A stretch of DNA of 21,781 bases from positions 1-21,781 of the IMG/VR virus record IMGVR_UViG_3300034198_019201, one strand, 5' to 3'. Positions 1-7,902 of this stretch are shown here, piece by piece. A model generated the notes under the pieces. That model was not told where the DNA came from. It searched no databases and was given only the letters and a program-made list of their open reading frames with translations. Both the position numbers and the translations under genes were made by a program. This stretch comes from a virus. The first letter of the stretch is position 1. Each line of letters starts with the position of its first letter.

Positions 1-375
1 AAAACTCGATGTTCGTCAAGACTTTCAGATAGTTTTTTTCACTTTTTTTTCGATGGCCTGGACGGCGTAGGTTGGCATGAAAAGTGCTGGTCCAAAGGGG
101 GTATTTATTTTGCTTGACAAGTTGCGCGAGCGGCATCATGCTGGGGGGGAGTAGGGGGGTGTCACCAACCTCCCCCCTTTTTTTGAAATTTTTTGTTTTG
201 ACAATTTTTTAGAAAAGGTAGGGGGACATTTTCCTCAATCTCTAATTCATTTTATCATAAAACAACGTACTTCACCGTACCCCTCCCCCCCATTTTCCCA
301 AAAAATCGCCAATATTAGAGAAAAATCGTCCTATAAAAAACTAAAAAAAAATCCAGCCCCTCCATATAATAAAAT
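1..375. other. Non-coding leader region with G/C homopolymer runs
   Basis: No convincing gene is present. The longest open stretches are about 17-25 codons and look random. The segment stands out in an AT-rich genome because it contains pure G runs (97-101 area, 143-149, 154-159, about 221-225) and C runs (172-177, 284-291), interspersed with long A and T runs. It holds one strong intrinsic terminator (listed separately) and ends in an A/T-rich stretch directly before the first start codon at 376. A TTGACA hexamer occurs at 114-119 and another at 198-203, but neither has a good -10 box at 16-18 bp. It probably separates an upstream transcription unit from the glycosyltransferase operon. A replication or packaging signal is possible but unsupported. 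Confidence 0.6.
144..184 (+). terminator. Rho-independent terminator with G8/C8 stem
   Basis: GGGGGGAG at 144-151 pairs perfectly with CTCCCCCC at 170-177. The loop is about 18 nt, and a run of seven T (178-184) follows immediately. A second G run at 154-159 can compete for the same C run, giving an alternative stem with a shorter loop. Stem plus U-tract is the classical intrinsic terminator layout on the plus strand. It would end transcription of whatever lies left of the window before the glycosyltransferase operon. Confidence 0.7.
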
Positions 376-2232
376 ATGTCTAAAAAGATAGCCTTAATAC
401 AAGTTTGGTTTGGGCCATTTCCTTCTTATTTTTATACCCATCTCAAAACATGCAAAAATCAAAGCCAAAACATAGACTTCTTTATATTCACAGATCAAAA
501 CATAAGCTCAAACTCATCCAATATAAAGATCTGTTATATGAACGAAAAGATATTAAAGCGCATTGTCGCCGACAAAACGTCCATACAGATTACAGAAGAC
601 ATATCTTCAGGACGAAAGATATGTGATTACAGACCTTTGTACGGAATCCTTTTTGAACACTATTTTTGCGACTATGATTATATAGGATTTTATGATATTG
701 ATTGTATGTTTGGCGATATGTATGATTTATTGCTTCCTTTTTTAGATAAAGAGATAATATCTATTGGAGATGATACTTATTTTAAAGGAGTTCGGGGGCC
801 ATTTACAATATGGAAAAATATACCTTTTTACAATAACTTCTATAAAAACATAAACGACTACGAAACTTTCTTAAAAGACCCAGTATATCATGGAGTAGAC
901 GAACATCATTTCAACAACGCATTATCTCAACAATCAATACAAATAACAAGCTTCTCGGAACTATCCAACACACGCAAAAACGGTAGATACATTGGAGAAG
1001 CAGTTTTAAAAGGTAAAAAATTATACATCCAAGATCGCGAATCTCTATTATCGCACTTTTATTATAAAAAAGATCTAGGAATACAAGATGATACTCTCTT
1101 TTATAACAAAAAAGTATTATTAGAAGATTTCTATTGGGTAGTATATTTTGATAAAAAATATGAGCCTGTCGCGAAACAAATGTTGAACACAATAAGTATG
1201 TTTTCTAATCGCAAATGTATTATTTATAGTCTTAATTATGATTTGGACGTTACAAGAGATTTAGATTTGAACAAAGAACAGTTTATATCTGTGCCTTTTT
1301 ATATATATAAAGACGATAATCAAGATATTGACTTATTAAGAAATATAAAACCATTCTGTCTAAAAGACAGTTGCGAAAGATATCCAAATACTAATTTTGT
1401 ATATATTGATACTGATTGTTTTTTAACTGTTACCGCCGATCATATTGCTAATTATGTTTCCAAGCTTAAAAATCATCCTTTAATTAATCTTAATTTATAC
1501 GATAGCGTATTTCATACAAACTTTTTTGGCGACGGCAAACCTTTGCACGGTCTACAAGTATTATCGGACGCTTTAAATATTCCTATTTCAATATATCCAA
1601 GAAGAAAAGCTAATGTTATAGTTTACAACTCTAATCATCATAACTTTTTCTCGGAAGCTACAGAGATGTATGAAAAATATAAAAATACAAGACCAGGAAT
1701 ATTCGCTTTGCACGATGAAGACGCTTTTAATATATTATTGTCTAAGTACAACTACACAGAAAGCCTACCGACAGTAGATATCGAAGAAACAAATAAGTTA
1801 TACATTGAAAAATATAATGAATACGGCGCATCTAATTGTTTTTCGGCCCACAAGATCTTGCCAAAACATATAAATAACATTTTTTGCTTTCATAGAGTAA
1901 AATCTATACCAGAATTCAAAGACATAAAAGAAAACTATCTTAAAACTGTATTCGCCCATGATGAATTATATATAACCCAAAATGAAAAAGACGATCTTGT
2001 GTTAAGCAGAAAAAATTTTATGCCCGAAAAGCAATTTTCTCAGCTTGTTAATCTAACTATCTACGATAAACGTGGAAATTTATTGTATGATTTTATCAAT
2101 GTTGAGATATTTAAATACTTTCATTTTTGCGTTGGAAAAGTAGCCGCCAATCTAGATTATGTTTACATTAAAATAACTGAACCAGAATCTGGAAATATTT
2201 TGTTCAGTAAATTCACTCAAATTCATAAATGA
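376..2232 (+). CDS. Twin GT-A-type glycosyltransferase (DUF6625-like N-terminal half)
   Basis: A 618-aa soluble protein with no signal peptide or membrane segment visible. Residues about 1-260 resemble the DUF6625 family of putative glycosyltransferases: a beta-strand start (KIALIQVWFG), a conserved 'CDYRPLYG' stretch, and a DxD-type metal/nucleotide-sugar motif at D107-I-D109 in 'GFYDIDCMFGD'. A second unit, about 250-500, begins with a new beta strand (WVVYFDKKYEP) and has its own DxD motif, D345-T-D347 in 'VYIDTDCF', so the chain appears to hold two GT-A folds. About 530-618 looks like a small beta-rich appendage. Acceptor and donor sugars cannot be read from sequence. The start ATG is preceded by TATAATAAAAT without a Shine-Dalgarno. 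The stop overlaps the next start (ATGA at 2229-2232), so the two proteins are probably translationally coupled. Family assignment of the second half is the weaker part. Confidence 0.75.
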   Translation: MSKKIALIQVWFGPFPSYFYTHLKTCKNQSQNIDFFIFTDQNISSNSSNIKICYMNEKILKRIVADKTSIQITEDISSGRKICDYRPLYGILFEHYFCDYDYIGFYDIDCMFGDMYDLLLPFLDKEIISIGDDTYFKGVRGPFTIWKNIPFYNNFYKNINDYETFLKDPVYHGVDEHHFNNALSQQSIQITSFSELSNTRKNGRYIGEAVLKGKKLYIQDRESLLSHFYYKKDLGIQDDTLFYNKKVLLEDFYWVVYFDKKYEPVAKQMLNTISMFSNRKCIIYSLNYDLDVTRDLDLNKEQFISVPFYIYKDDNQDIDLLRNIKPFCLKDSCERYPNTNFVYIDTDCFLTVTADHIANYVSKLKNHPLINLNLYDSVFHTNFFGDGKPLHGLQVLSDALNIPISIYPRRKANVIVYNSNHHNFFSEATEMYEKYKNTRPGIFALHDEDAFNILLSKYNYTESLPTVDIEETNKLYIEKYNEYGASNCFSAHKILPKHINNIFCFHRVKSIPEFKDIKENYLKTVFAHDELYITQNEKDDLVLSRKNFMPEKQFSQLVNLTIYDKRGNLLYDFINVEIFKYFHFCVGKVAANLDYVYIKITEPESGNILFSKFTQIHK

Positions 2233-5200
2233 AAATCTTAGGCCACGCGAGTTACGTTGGAAATACAGGTTACAACGCTCATTCAAAAGGATTTTTTCGC
2301 GCACTTAGTAAAAAAGTGCAAACCAAAGTAAGGAATTTTTCAATTGGTCCTAATTGGAGCGGTTACGAAGGCAAAAATAATAATCCTCATGGCACAGACG
2401 TTAATGATTTAGATAAAAATATACTTATTTCTCAAAGTCTTTTTGATGCCGATAGAAATTTAAATGATTTTCCTATTTATAATTATGATGGATCTTATGT
2501 TCCAGATATTAACATTATTCTTAATAGCGTAAACCATTATTATTTTTATCAATCTTACAAAGGTCCAAAAATTGGGTACGTTGTTTGGGAAAACACATTA
2601 TATCCAGAAGATTTTTTTGCAAAATTATTAGAATACGATCAAGTTTGGGTTCCTACTGAATGGCAAGCAAAAATTACCATCGATCAAGGTATTTCAGCAG
2701 ATAAAGTAAAAATAGTACGAGAAGCTGTAGATCCAGCAGTTTATCAAACAATAACTTCTCCATTATCTAATGATATTTTTACATTTGTTTTATTTGGATC
2801 TTGGGGAGATCGAAAAAGCACGAAAGAAATTATAAAAAGTTTTATAAAAGTTTTCGGCGGCAACAATAAAGTTCAATTAATTCTTTCTGTCGCCAATACT
2901 TTTAATAATGATGGATTTGCAAATACTCATGAAAGATTAAAAGCGAATAATCTGTATGCGCCCAACATAAAAGTCGTTGATTTTGTTCCAAGAGAAGATT
3001 ATATCCGATATATTCAAAACGCACACGTTTTTCTTTCTTGTGCGCGTGGAGAAGGATGGAATATACCTCTTATTGAAGCAATGGCTTGCGGTACACCTTC
3101 TATATATTCCAATTGTAGTGGGCAACTTGAATTTGCACAAAATTTAGGAATACCAATTGATATAAAAGGATTAGTTTTAGCTAAGAATTTTGAAGAAAAT
3201 AAAAATCAAAACTCACCGGGGTACTGGTACGAGCCTGATTTTGAAGATTTAGAAAAAAAGATGATGGATGCGTACTTAAACCATTCTTTTTACAAGCAAA
3301 AAGCTATTAAAGAATCTAAATATATTAGAGAAACTTTTACATGGGAAAATGCTGCTAATGCAGCAGTTGAACATTTAAAAGAATTTGCACATAAGAAAGT
3401 TAGGTTAGAAGTTAGTTGTAGTTTTGTTGGAACTGGAGGTTTAAATATATTTTGTCAAGAAATGTTGCCTAACTTAAATGAAATTTGCGAAGTAAAAGTT
3501 AGAAATTATACAATTGGTAAAAATTGGAAAGGTTATAATCTAAATCCGCACGACTTGGACATAGAACAACACCATAAAAAAATTTTACATAAACAAACTT
3601 TATATAATTCTGACAATTCAAGATCAGATTATCCAATCTATAATTACAAAAAACAATTTGCGCCAAATGTTAACCTTGTCATGGAAGGTTTGAATCATTT
3701 TTATTTTTATGATGATTACGTTGGTCCGAAAATTGCCTATACGATGTATGAAACAACTAAATTTCCAGATAACTTTTTAAATCAATTAAAAACTTTTGAC
3801 CAGTTATGGATTCCTTCTCAATGGCAAAAAAATAATTTAATCAATCAAAATTTTCCAGAAAATAAATTGAAAGTTGTTCCTTTAGGCGTTGATGAAAATG
3901 TATTTTTTCCTATTTCAGAAAAGTTTAAAAAGTTTACCTTTGTTTTGATTGGTAGATGGGACGCTAGAAAAAGCACCATGGAAATTATAAGGTCTTTTAA
4001 AGACAATTTTGAAAATAATGACAATGTTGAACTTTTATTATTAGTAGATAATCCATTCGACATTGATGGACTGGGATCTACAGAAAATAGATTACAACAT
4101 TACAATTTAAATTGTAAAAATATTAAAGTTTTGTCGTTCACAACGAAAGAAGATTATTTATATATATTGCAACGCTCTCATGTTTTCTTATCATGTTCTC
4201 GCGCAGAAGGTTGGAACCTTCCTCTCATAGAATCTATGGCTTGTGGAATAGTATCAATCTATTCTAACTGTAGCGCACAACTAGAATTTGCAAAAAATCT
4301 TGGAGTTTCGATCAATGTGCTTGGCGAAGAACCTGCTTCCAATTATAATGCAAGACAATTTGATAAAGATATAGTTGGAAATTATTATATTCCAGATTTT
4401 AAAGATTTGTCGAACAAGATGATTGACATATACAACAATTATTCTTATTATAAAGACATAGCAATTAGAGAATCAGAAATCATAAGAAATAATTTTTCTT
4501 GGAAAAAGTCTTCTCAAAAAGCTTTTAGTTACATAAACGATTTAATCACAAATATGAAAAAAATAGAATTCGTTAGATTTGTAGGTGATGACAAAGGTAT
4601 TGAATACAAAAACATTAGCGATAAAAAAATTAAAATAAAAGTTAAAATATTCGATACCCAAAAGAATATTTACGTTTATGAAAGTGATTTAACTTTAGAT
4701 CCACAGATTTTGTATTTTTCCAGTTTGAATAGTGATTACAAGCCCGAAGAGAAATTAAGATTTGAAATTTTTGACGATTTTGACATGCTTCAATTGTCTA
4801 TAGAAAAAGATTTTCCCAAGATTAAACGTTTAGATTATGTGATCATAAGAGGTCGTGAACATATTGATAATGAAGACTTTTCTTTTTTATACAATAAAAG
4901 AAACAACATGTTTCATTTTGAACCTACTAAAAAAGAATTTAAAAATCTTGACTTTGTAATTAAAGATTTAAGTTCTAATTTAACTTTTACATCATTCTTT
5001 AATAAAGATTTTGTTTTTGCAAAGGGTTTTTCTTATTTTACCAGTCCAATCACCACAAGAGATTTAGATTTGAATTTTTTTAGTGGTTTGAAAGTTTTGG
5101 CGTTTAAAAATAAAAAACTATTCTTTGAAATAGATGTTCCAATCGATAAAGACTTTTATAATAAAAGCTCATGCCGCAAATTCTTATATACTGAAGATAA

Positions 5201-6701
5201 TTCAGTAAATATTTTAGATAACTTTTTTACTCAAAAGATAGATTTTTATAATTACGATTTCTATTCTAAACACATTCGCGAAAAAGATGTTGTCGTCGAT
5301 ATTGGGGCCAGTTGTGGAAGTTTTATAGATTTTTGTTTATCTAAAAATATAAGTAAAATTATAGCTTTAGAACCGTCTCCATCTTTTAGCATACTAAATA
5401 ATACATTTGAAAATGAAACAAGAGTAATAGCTGAGAATAAAGCGATTTCTATAGATAATAAGAATAAAAAATTTGTAGTTGAAAGTCTGACTACGTTAAG
5501 CCACATAACTGAAACCGATACATCAGATAAAAATTATATAGAAGTAAAATGCATAAGTCTTGACGCTCTAATTTTTAAATATAATTTAAATAAAATAGAT
5601 GTTTTGAAAATGGATATTGAAGGGTATGAATATGAGATTTTTAAAAACTTGCAAAATGATACCTTAAATAATATAAATAAAATTATCTTAGAATTTCATG
5701 CAAATGAAAATAATAAATTAGATATCATCAAAGAAAAACTATTAAATTGCGGATACAAATTAGAAACATTTGATTTATCTTTTAATAAAAAAGATACTTC
5801 AACAATCGATAAAGGATATATGTTGGCTTATCGAAATGATATATATGAAATTGTAAACGAATCATCTTCTTTGGGCGATGCGATAGCTTGGACAGGAATT
5901 GTAGACTCTTTTCAAAAACAAAAACAACAACAAGTTAATTTTTATACTCCGTTTAAAGACCTTTTTGAATCTCAATATAAAAATATTAATTTTTATAACT
6001 ATTGGGAAAAACCAATAGACTCTTCTAGATGTTATTCTATTGGATGCTTTGACGTAAACGGCACAAAATGGAATCAATTGAGCCTTCAAGAAATCGCTTC
6101 TAAAATATTAAATATTAAATATGAAGAATCTATAACCAAAGTCGCTTTGCCACAAAATCTTAAGAACAATTTCAAGAGAAAGTATGTTTGTATTGGATCT
6201 CTTTCTACATCTCAAGCTAAGTTTTGGAATAATCCTTCTGGCTGGACAAGAACTGTAGAATATTTAAATAGTTTGGGTTATGATGTAGCATCTATAGATA
6301 AAAATAATAATATTGGTTGCGGAGAATATATTAATTATATTCCTGTCAACTCTATAGACAAAACGGGAGATATTCCATTATCCGAAAGAATTAATGATTT
6401 ATATTTTTGCGATTTCTTTATTGGTTTAGGATCTGGCTTGTCTTGGCTGGCTTGGGCGGTTGGAAAGCCAGTTATTATGATATCTGGATTTTCAGATCCT
6501 GTTTCTGAATTTTATACTCCATATAGAGTAATTAATAAAAATGTATGCAATAGCTGTTGGAACGATCCTAATTTGACTTTCGATAAGGGAAATTGGGCGT
6601 GGTGTCCTAGAGATAAAAATTTTGAATGTTCTAAAGAGATTTCATTTGACATGGTGAAAGAAAAAATAGATCTTTGTATAAAGGATTTAAATAGCAAGTG
6701 A
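2229..6701 (+). CDS. Giant multidomain glycosyltransferase/FkbM methyltransferase/heptosyltransferase-like protein
   Basis: A 1490-aa polypeptide with at least five modules. Residues about 1-390 and about 392-765 are two GT4 (GT-B fold) glycosyltransferases that are clear tandem duplicates. Both carry the E-x7-E signature (E275-E283 in EGWNIPLIE; E660-E668 in EGWNLPLIE). About 770-1005 is a beta-rich segment of unknown role. About 1005-1205 is an FkbM-type SAM-dependent methyltransferase, with motif I 'DIGASCGSF' (from D1024), 'LEPSPS', and 'KMDIEGYE' (D1129, E1131). About 1210-1490 resembles autotransporter O-heptosyltransferases (TibC/AAH type): 'SLGDAIAW' near L1215, 'LGSGLSWLAWAVGKPV', and a C-terminal Cys4 metal finger (C1440, C1443, C1459, C1467). 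The expected role is assembly of a methylated glycan or direct protein O-glycosylation; the substrate is unknown. ATGA coupling upstream and GTGA coupling downstream place it in the middle of a coupled operon. Confidence 0.85.
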   Translation: MKILGHASYVGNTGYNAHSKGFFRALSKKVQTKVRNFSIGPNWSGYEGKNNNPHGTDVNDLDKNILISQSLFDADRNLNDFPIYNYDGSYVPDINIILNSVNHYYFYQSYKGPKIGYVVWENTLYPEDFFAKLLEYDQVWVPTEWQAKITIDQGISADKVKIVREAVDPAVYQTITSPLSNDIFTFVLFGSWGDRKSTKEIIKSFIKVFGGNNKVQLILSVANTFNNDGFANTHERLKANNLYAPNIKVVDFVPREDYIRYIQNAHVFLSCARGEGWNIPLIEAMACGTPSIYSNCSGQLEFAQNLGIPIDIKGLVLAKNFEENKNQNSPGYWYEPDFEDLEKKMMDAYLNHSFYKQKAIKESKYIRETFTWENAANAAVEHLKEFAHKKVRLEVSCSFVGTGGLNIFCQEMLPNLNEICEVKVRNYTIGKNWKGYNLNPHDLDIEQHHKKILHKQTLYNSDNSRSDYPIYNYKKQFAPNVNLVMEGLNHFYFYDDYVGPKIAYTMYETTKFPDNFLNQLKTFDQLWIPSQWQKNNLINQNFPENKLKVVPLGVDENVFFPISEKFKKFTFVLIGRWDARKSTMEIIRSFKDNFENNDNVELLLLVDNPFDIDGLGSTENRLQHYNLNCKNIKVLSFTTKEDYLYILQRSHVFLSCSRAEGWNLPLIESMACGIVSIYSNCSAQLEFAKNLGVSINVLGEEPASNYNARQFDKDIVGNYYIPDFKDLSNKMIDIYNNYSYYKDIAIRESEIIRNNFSWKKSSQKAFSYINDLITNMKKIEFVRFVGDDKGIEYKNISDKKIKIKVKIFDTQKNIYVYESDLTLDPQILYFSSLNSDYKPEEKLRFEIFDDFDMLQLSIEKDFPKIKRLDYVIIRGREHIDNEDFSFLYNKRNNMFHFEPTKKEFKNLDFVIKDLSSNLTFTSFFNKDFVFAKGFSYFTSPITTRDLDLNFFSGLKVLAFKNKKLFFEIDVPIDKDFYNKSSCRKFLYTEDNSVNILDNFFTQKIDFYNYDFYSKHIREKDVVVDIGASCGSFIDFCLSKNISKIIALEPSPSFSILNNTFENETRVIAENKAISIDNKNKKFVVESLTTLSHITETDTSDKNYIEVKCISLDALIFKYNLNKIDVLKMDIEGYEYEIFKNLQNDTLNNINKIILEFHANENNKLDIIKEKLLNCGYKLETFDLSFNKKDTSTIDKGYMLAYRNDIYEIVNESSSLGDAIAWTGIVDSFQKQKQQQVNFYTPFKDLFESQYKNINFYNYWEKPIDSSRCYSIGCFDVNGTKWNQLSLQEIASKILNIKYEESITKVALPQNLKNNFKRKYVCIGSLSTSQAKFWNNPSGWTRTVEYLNSLGYDVASIDKNNNIGCGEYINYIPVNSIDKTGDIPLSERINDLYFCDFFIGLGSGLSWLAWAVGKPVIMISGFSDPVSEFYTPYRVINKNVCNSCWNDPNLTFDKGNWAWCPRDKNFECSKEISFDMVKEKIDLCIKDLNSK

Positions 6702-7522
6702 AAACAAAAATTATTTTAACCACTTCATCTTTGGGAGATACTATTGGTGCGGTGGCTCAAGTAGATAAGTATCAAAAATTAACAAATGATGAGGTGGGAT
6801 TTTTTATTAATAACTCTTTTGTTTGTCTTTTTGAAAAATCATATCCTAATATAAGTTTTAATCCAGTAAACTTTGAATGCGAGCAACAAAAATCAATAAA
6901 TTTTTATTTTGACCGCCCATTACAGAAAGGATTTTCTGATGATCTTAAAATGGAATATGAAGAAATAAATACTTTGATTGATAATTATTCAGGAGTTAGA
7001 CCAATAAAGCAAAAGTACATAACAATCTCTACACATTCGACTCATCAAGGTCGTTATTGGAATAATAATGACGGTTGGAATGATCTGATTAAATATTTAA
7101 AATCAAAATATGATATTTCTGCTGTTTGCATAGATAGAGATTACTCTTTTGGTATAAAATCTTGCATGAATCCAATACCTAAAAAGGCGATAAATAGATG
7201 CGGTTTAAATTTAAAAGAATGTATTAATTATGTCAATCATTCTGAATTTCATATAGGAACTTCTAATGGATTATCATGGTTGGCTCATGGCATAGGAAAA
7301 CATGTCGTGTTAATTTCAAACATTACTAAACCTTGGTGCGAATTCACAAAAAATATAACGAGAATTTACGATGATTCTATTTGTAATGGATGTTTAAATG
7401 AAGAAAAATTTGATCGTTCTGATTGGTTGTGGTGTCCAAGAAAAAAGAATTTTGAATGCACAAGAAAAATATCATTTGAAAGCATTAAATCAAAAATAGA
7501 CAATTGTATTATAAATTTATGA
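6698..7522 (+). CDS. TibC/AAH-like O-heptosyltransferase homologue
   Basis: A 274-aa protein homologous to the last about 280 residues of the preceding 1490-aa protein. It shows the same landmarks: 'SSLGDTIGAV' at the N terminus, a 'QGRYWNN..GW' stretch matching 'QAKFWNNPSGW', 'GTSNGLSWLAHGIGKHVVLIS', and a terminal Cys4 finger (C229, C232, C246, C254; spacing C-x2-C-x13-C-x7-C). In the characterised TibC/AAH family these enzymes transfer heptose to serines of repetitive adhesins, and the Cys cluster binds a metal; transfer of that activity to this protein is inference. The start is GTG at 6698, overlapping the previous TGA (GTGA). No ATG exists near the homologous N terminus, and the reading begins directly with the KTKIILTTSSLGD strand. 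The stop overlaps the next ATG (ATGA). Confidence 0.75.
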   Translation: MKTKIILTTSSLGDTIGAVAQVDKYQKLTNDEVGFFINNSFVCLFEKSYPNISFNPVNFECEQQKSINFYFDRPLQKGFSDDLKMEYEEINTLIDNYSGVRPIKQKYITISTHSTHQGRYWNNNDGWNDLIKYLKSKYDISAVCIDRDYSFGIKSCMNPIPKKAINRCGLNLKECINYVNHSEFHIGTSNGLSWLAHGIGKHVVLISNITKPWCEFTKNITRIYDDSICNGCLNEEKFDRSDWLWCPRKKNFECTRKISFESIKSKIDNCIINL

Positions 7523-7902
7523 TTACTATTTTGGTGGACGAAGCTTACGCTTTTGATTATTTAAGCATTTTAGAGATTAAAAAACAAAAATCTTCTAATA
7601 ATGTTCAAGCGTGGTTGAATTGTTGGTCGCATTTGCAAAATCAATTTGAGCGTGAAAAATGGTTATCAATGATATATTCACAAGAATATAAAGATATGAT
7701 AAACACCAATCAATTAACTTTTGAAGCCGTAGATAAAGCTAAAAATAATGAAGTAACTGCTCAGTATGTTGATTATTGTAATTATCAAAGACACATAGCT
7801 AAAGAAAATTTTCAAAAGAAATTTTTTAATACTAATTTATCTGAGTCGAAGATAGGTTATGAAAAATATACTGATAGTAATCACACTGTTTCTCTAATGT
7901 GA
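7519..7902 (+). CDS. Small DUF6165-like protein of the sugar operon
   Basis: A 127-aa protein starting at ATG 7519, which overlaps the previous stop as ATGA. An in-frame TTG at 7504 would add five residues but is less likely, given the ATGA pattern used throughout this operon. Features are the N-terminal 'DYLSILEIKKQK' and the C-terminal 'NYQRHIAKENFQ...SKIGYEKY'. These resemble DUF6165, a family of about 127-aa proteins with 'DKLTILEIK' and a late 'NDERA...INEL' block. Function is unknown, and membership is judged by eye. Its last 71 bp overlap the 3' end of the minus-strand glycosyltransferase. The conserved-looking C-terminal block lies in that overlap, so the overlap appears real rather than a run-on. 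Confidence 0.6.
   Translation: MITILVDEAYAFDYLSILEIKKQKSSNNVQAWLNCWSHLQNQFEREKWLSMIYSQEYKDMINTNQLTFEAVDKAKNNEVTAQYVDYCNYQRHIAKENFQKKFFNTNLSESKIGYEKYTDSNHTVSLM

Noticed and set aside
2-70. Open frame from the left edge to TAG at 68-70, possibly the tail of an upstream gene
   Set aside because: Only 22 codons dominated by poly-T-derived Phe; too short to support and no recognisable C-terminal motif.
77-154. 25-codon ORF starting at ATG 77
   Set aside because: Runs into the terminator stem, has homopolymer-derived codons and no start signal; looks like chance.
143-225. G-quadruplex potential
   Set aside because: G runs are present, but four well-spaced runs are not; the terminator hairpin explains the strongest pair better.
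911-1192. 93-codon minus-strand ORF
   Set aside because: Lies fully within the twin glycosyltransferase gene; composition is a complement of that gene.
7504-7518. TTG start five codons upstream for the small DUF6165-like protein
   Set aside because: The ATG at 7519 forms the ATGA overlap used by the neighbouring genes, and homologous length fits 127 aa.
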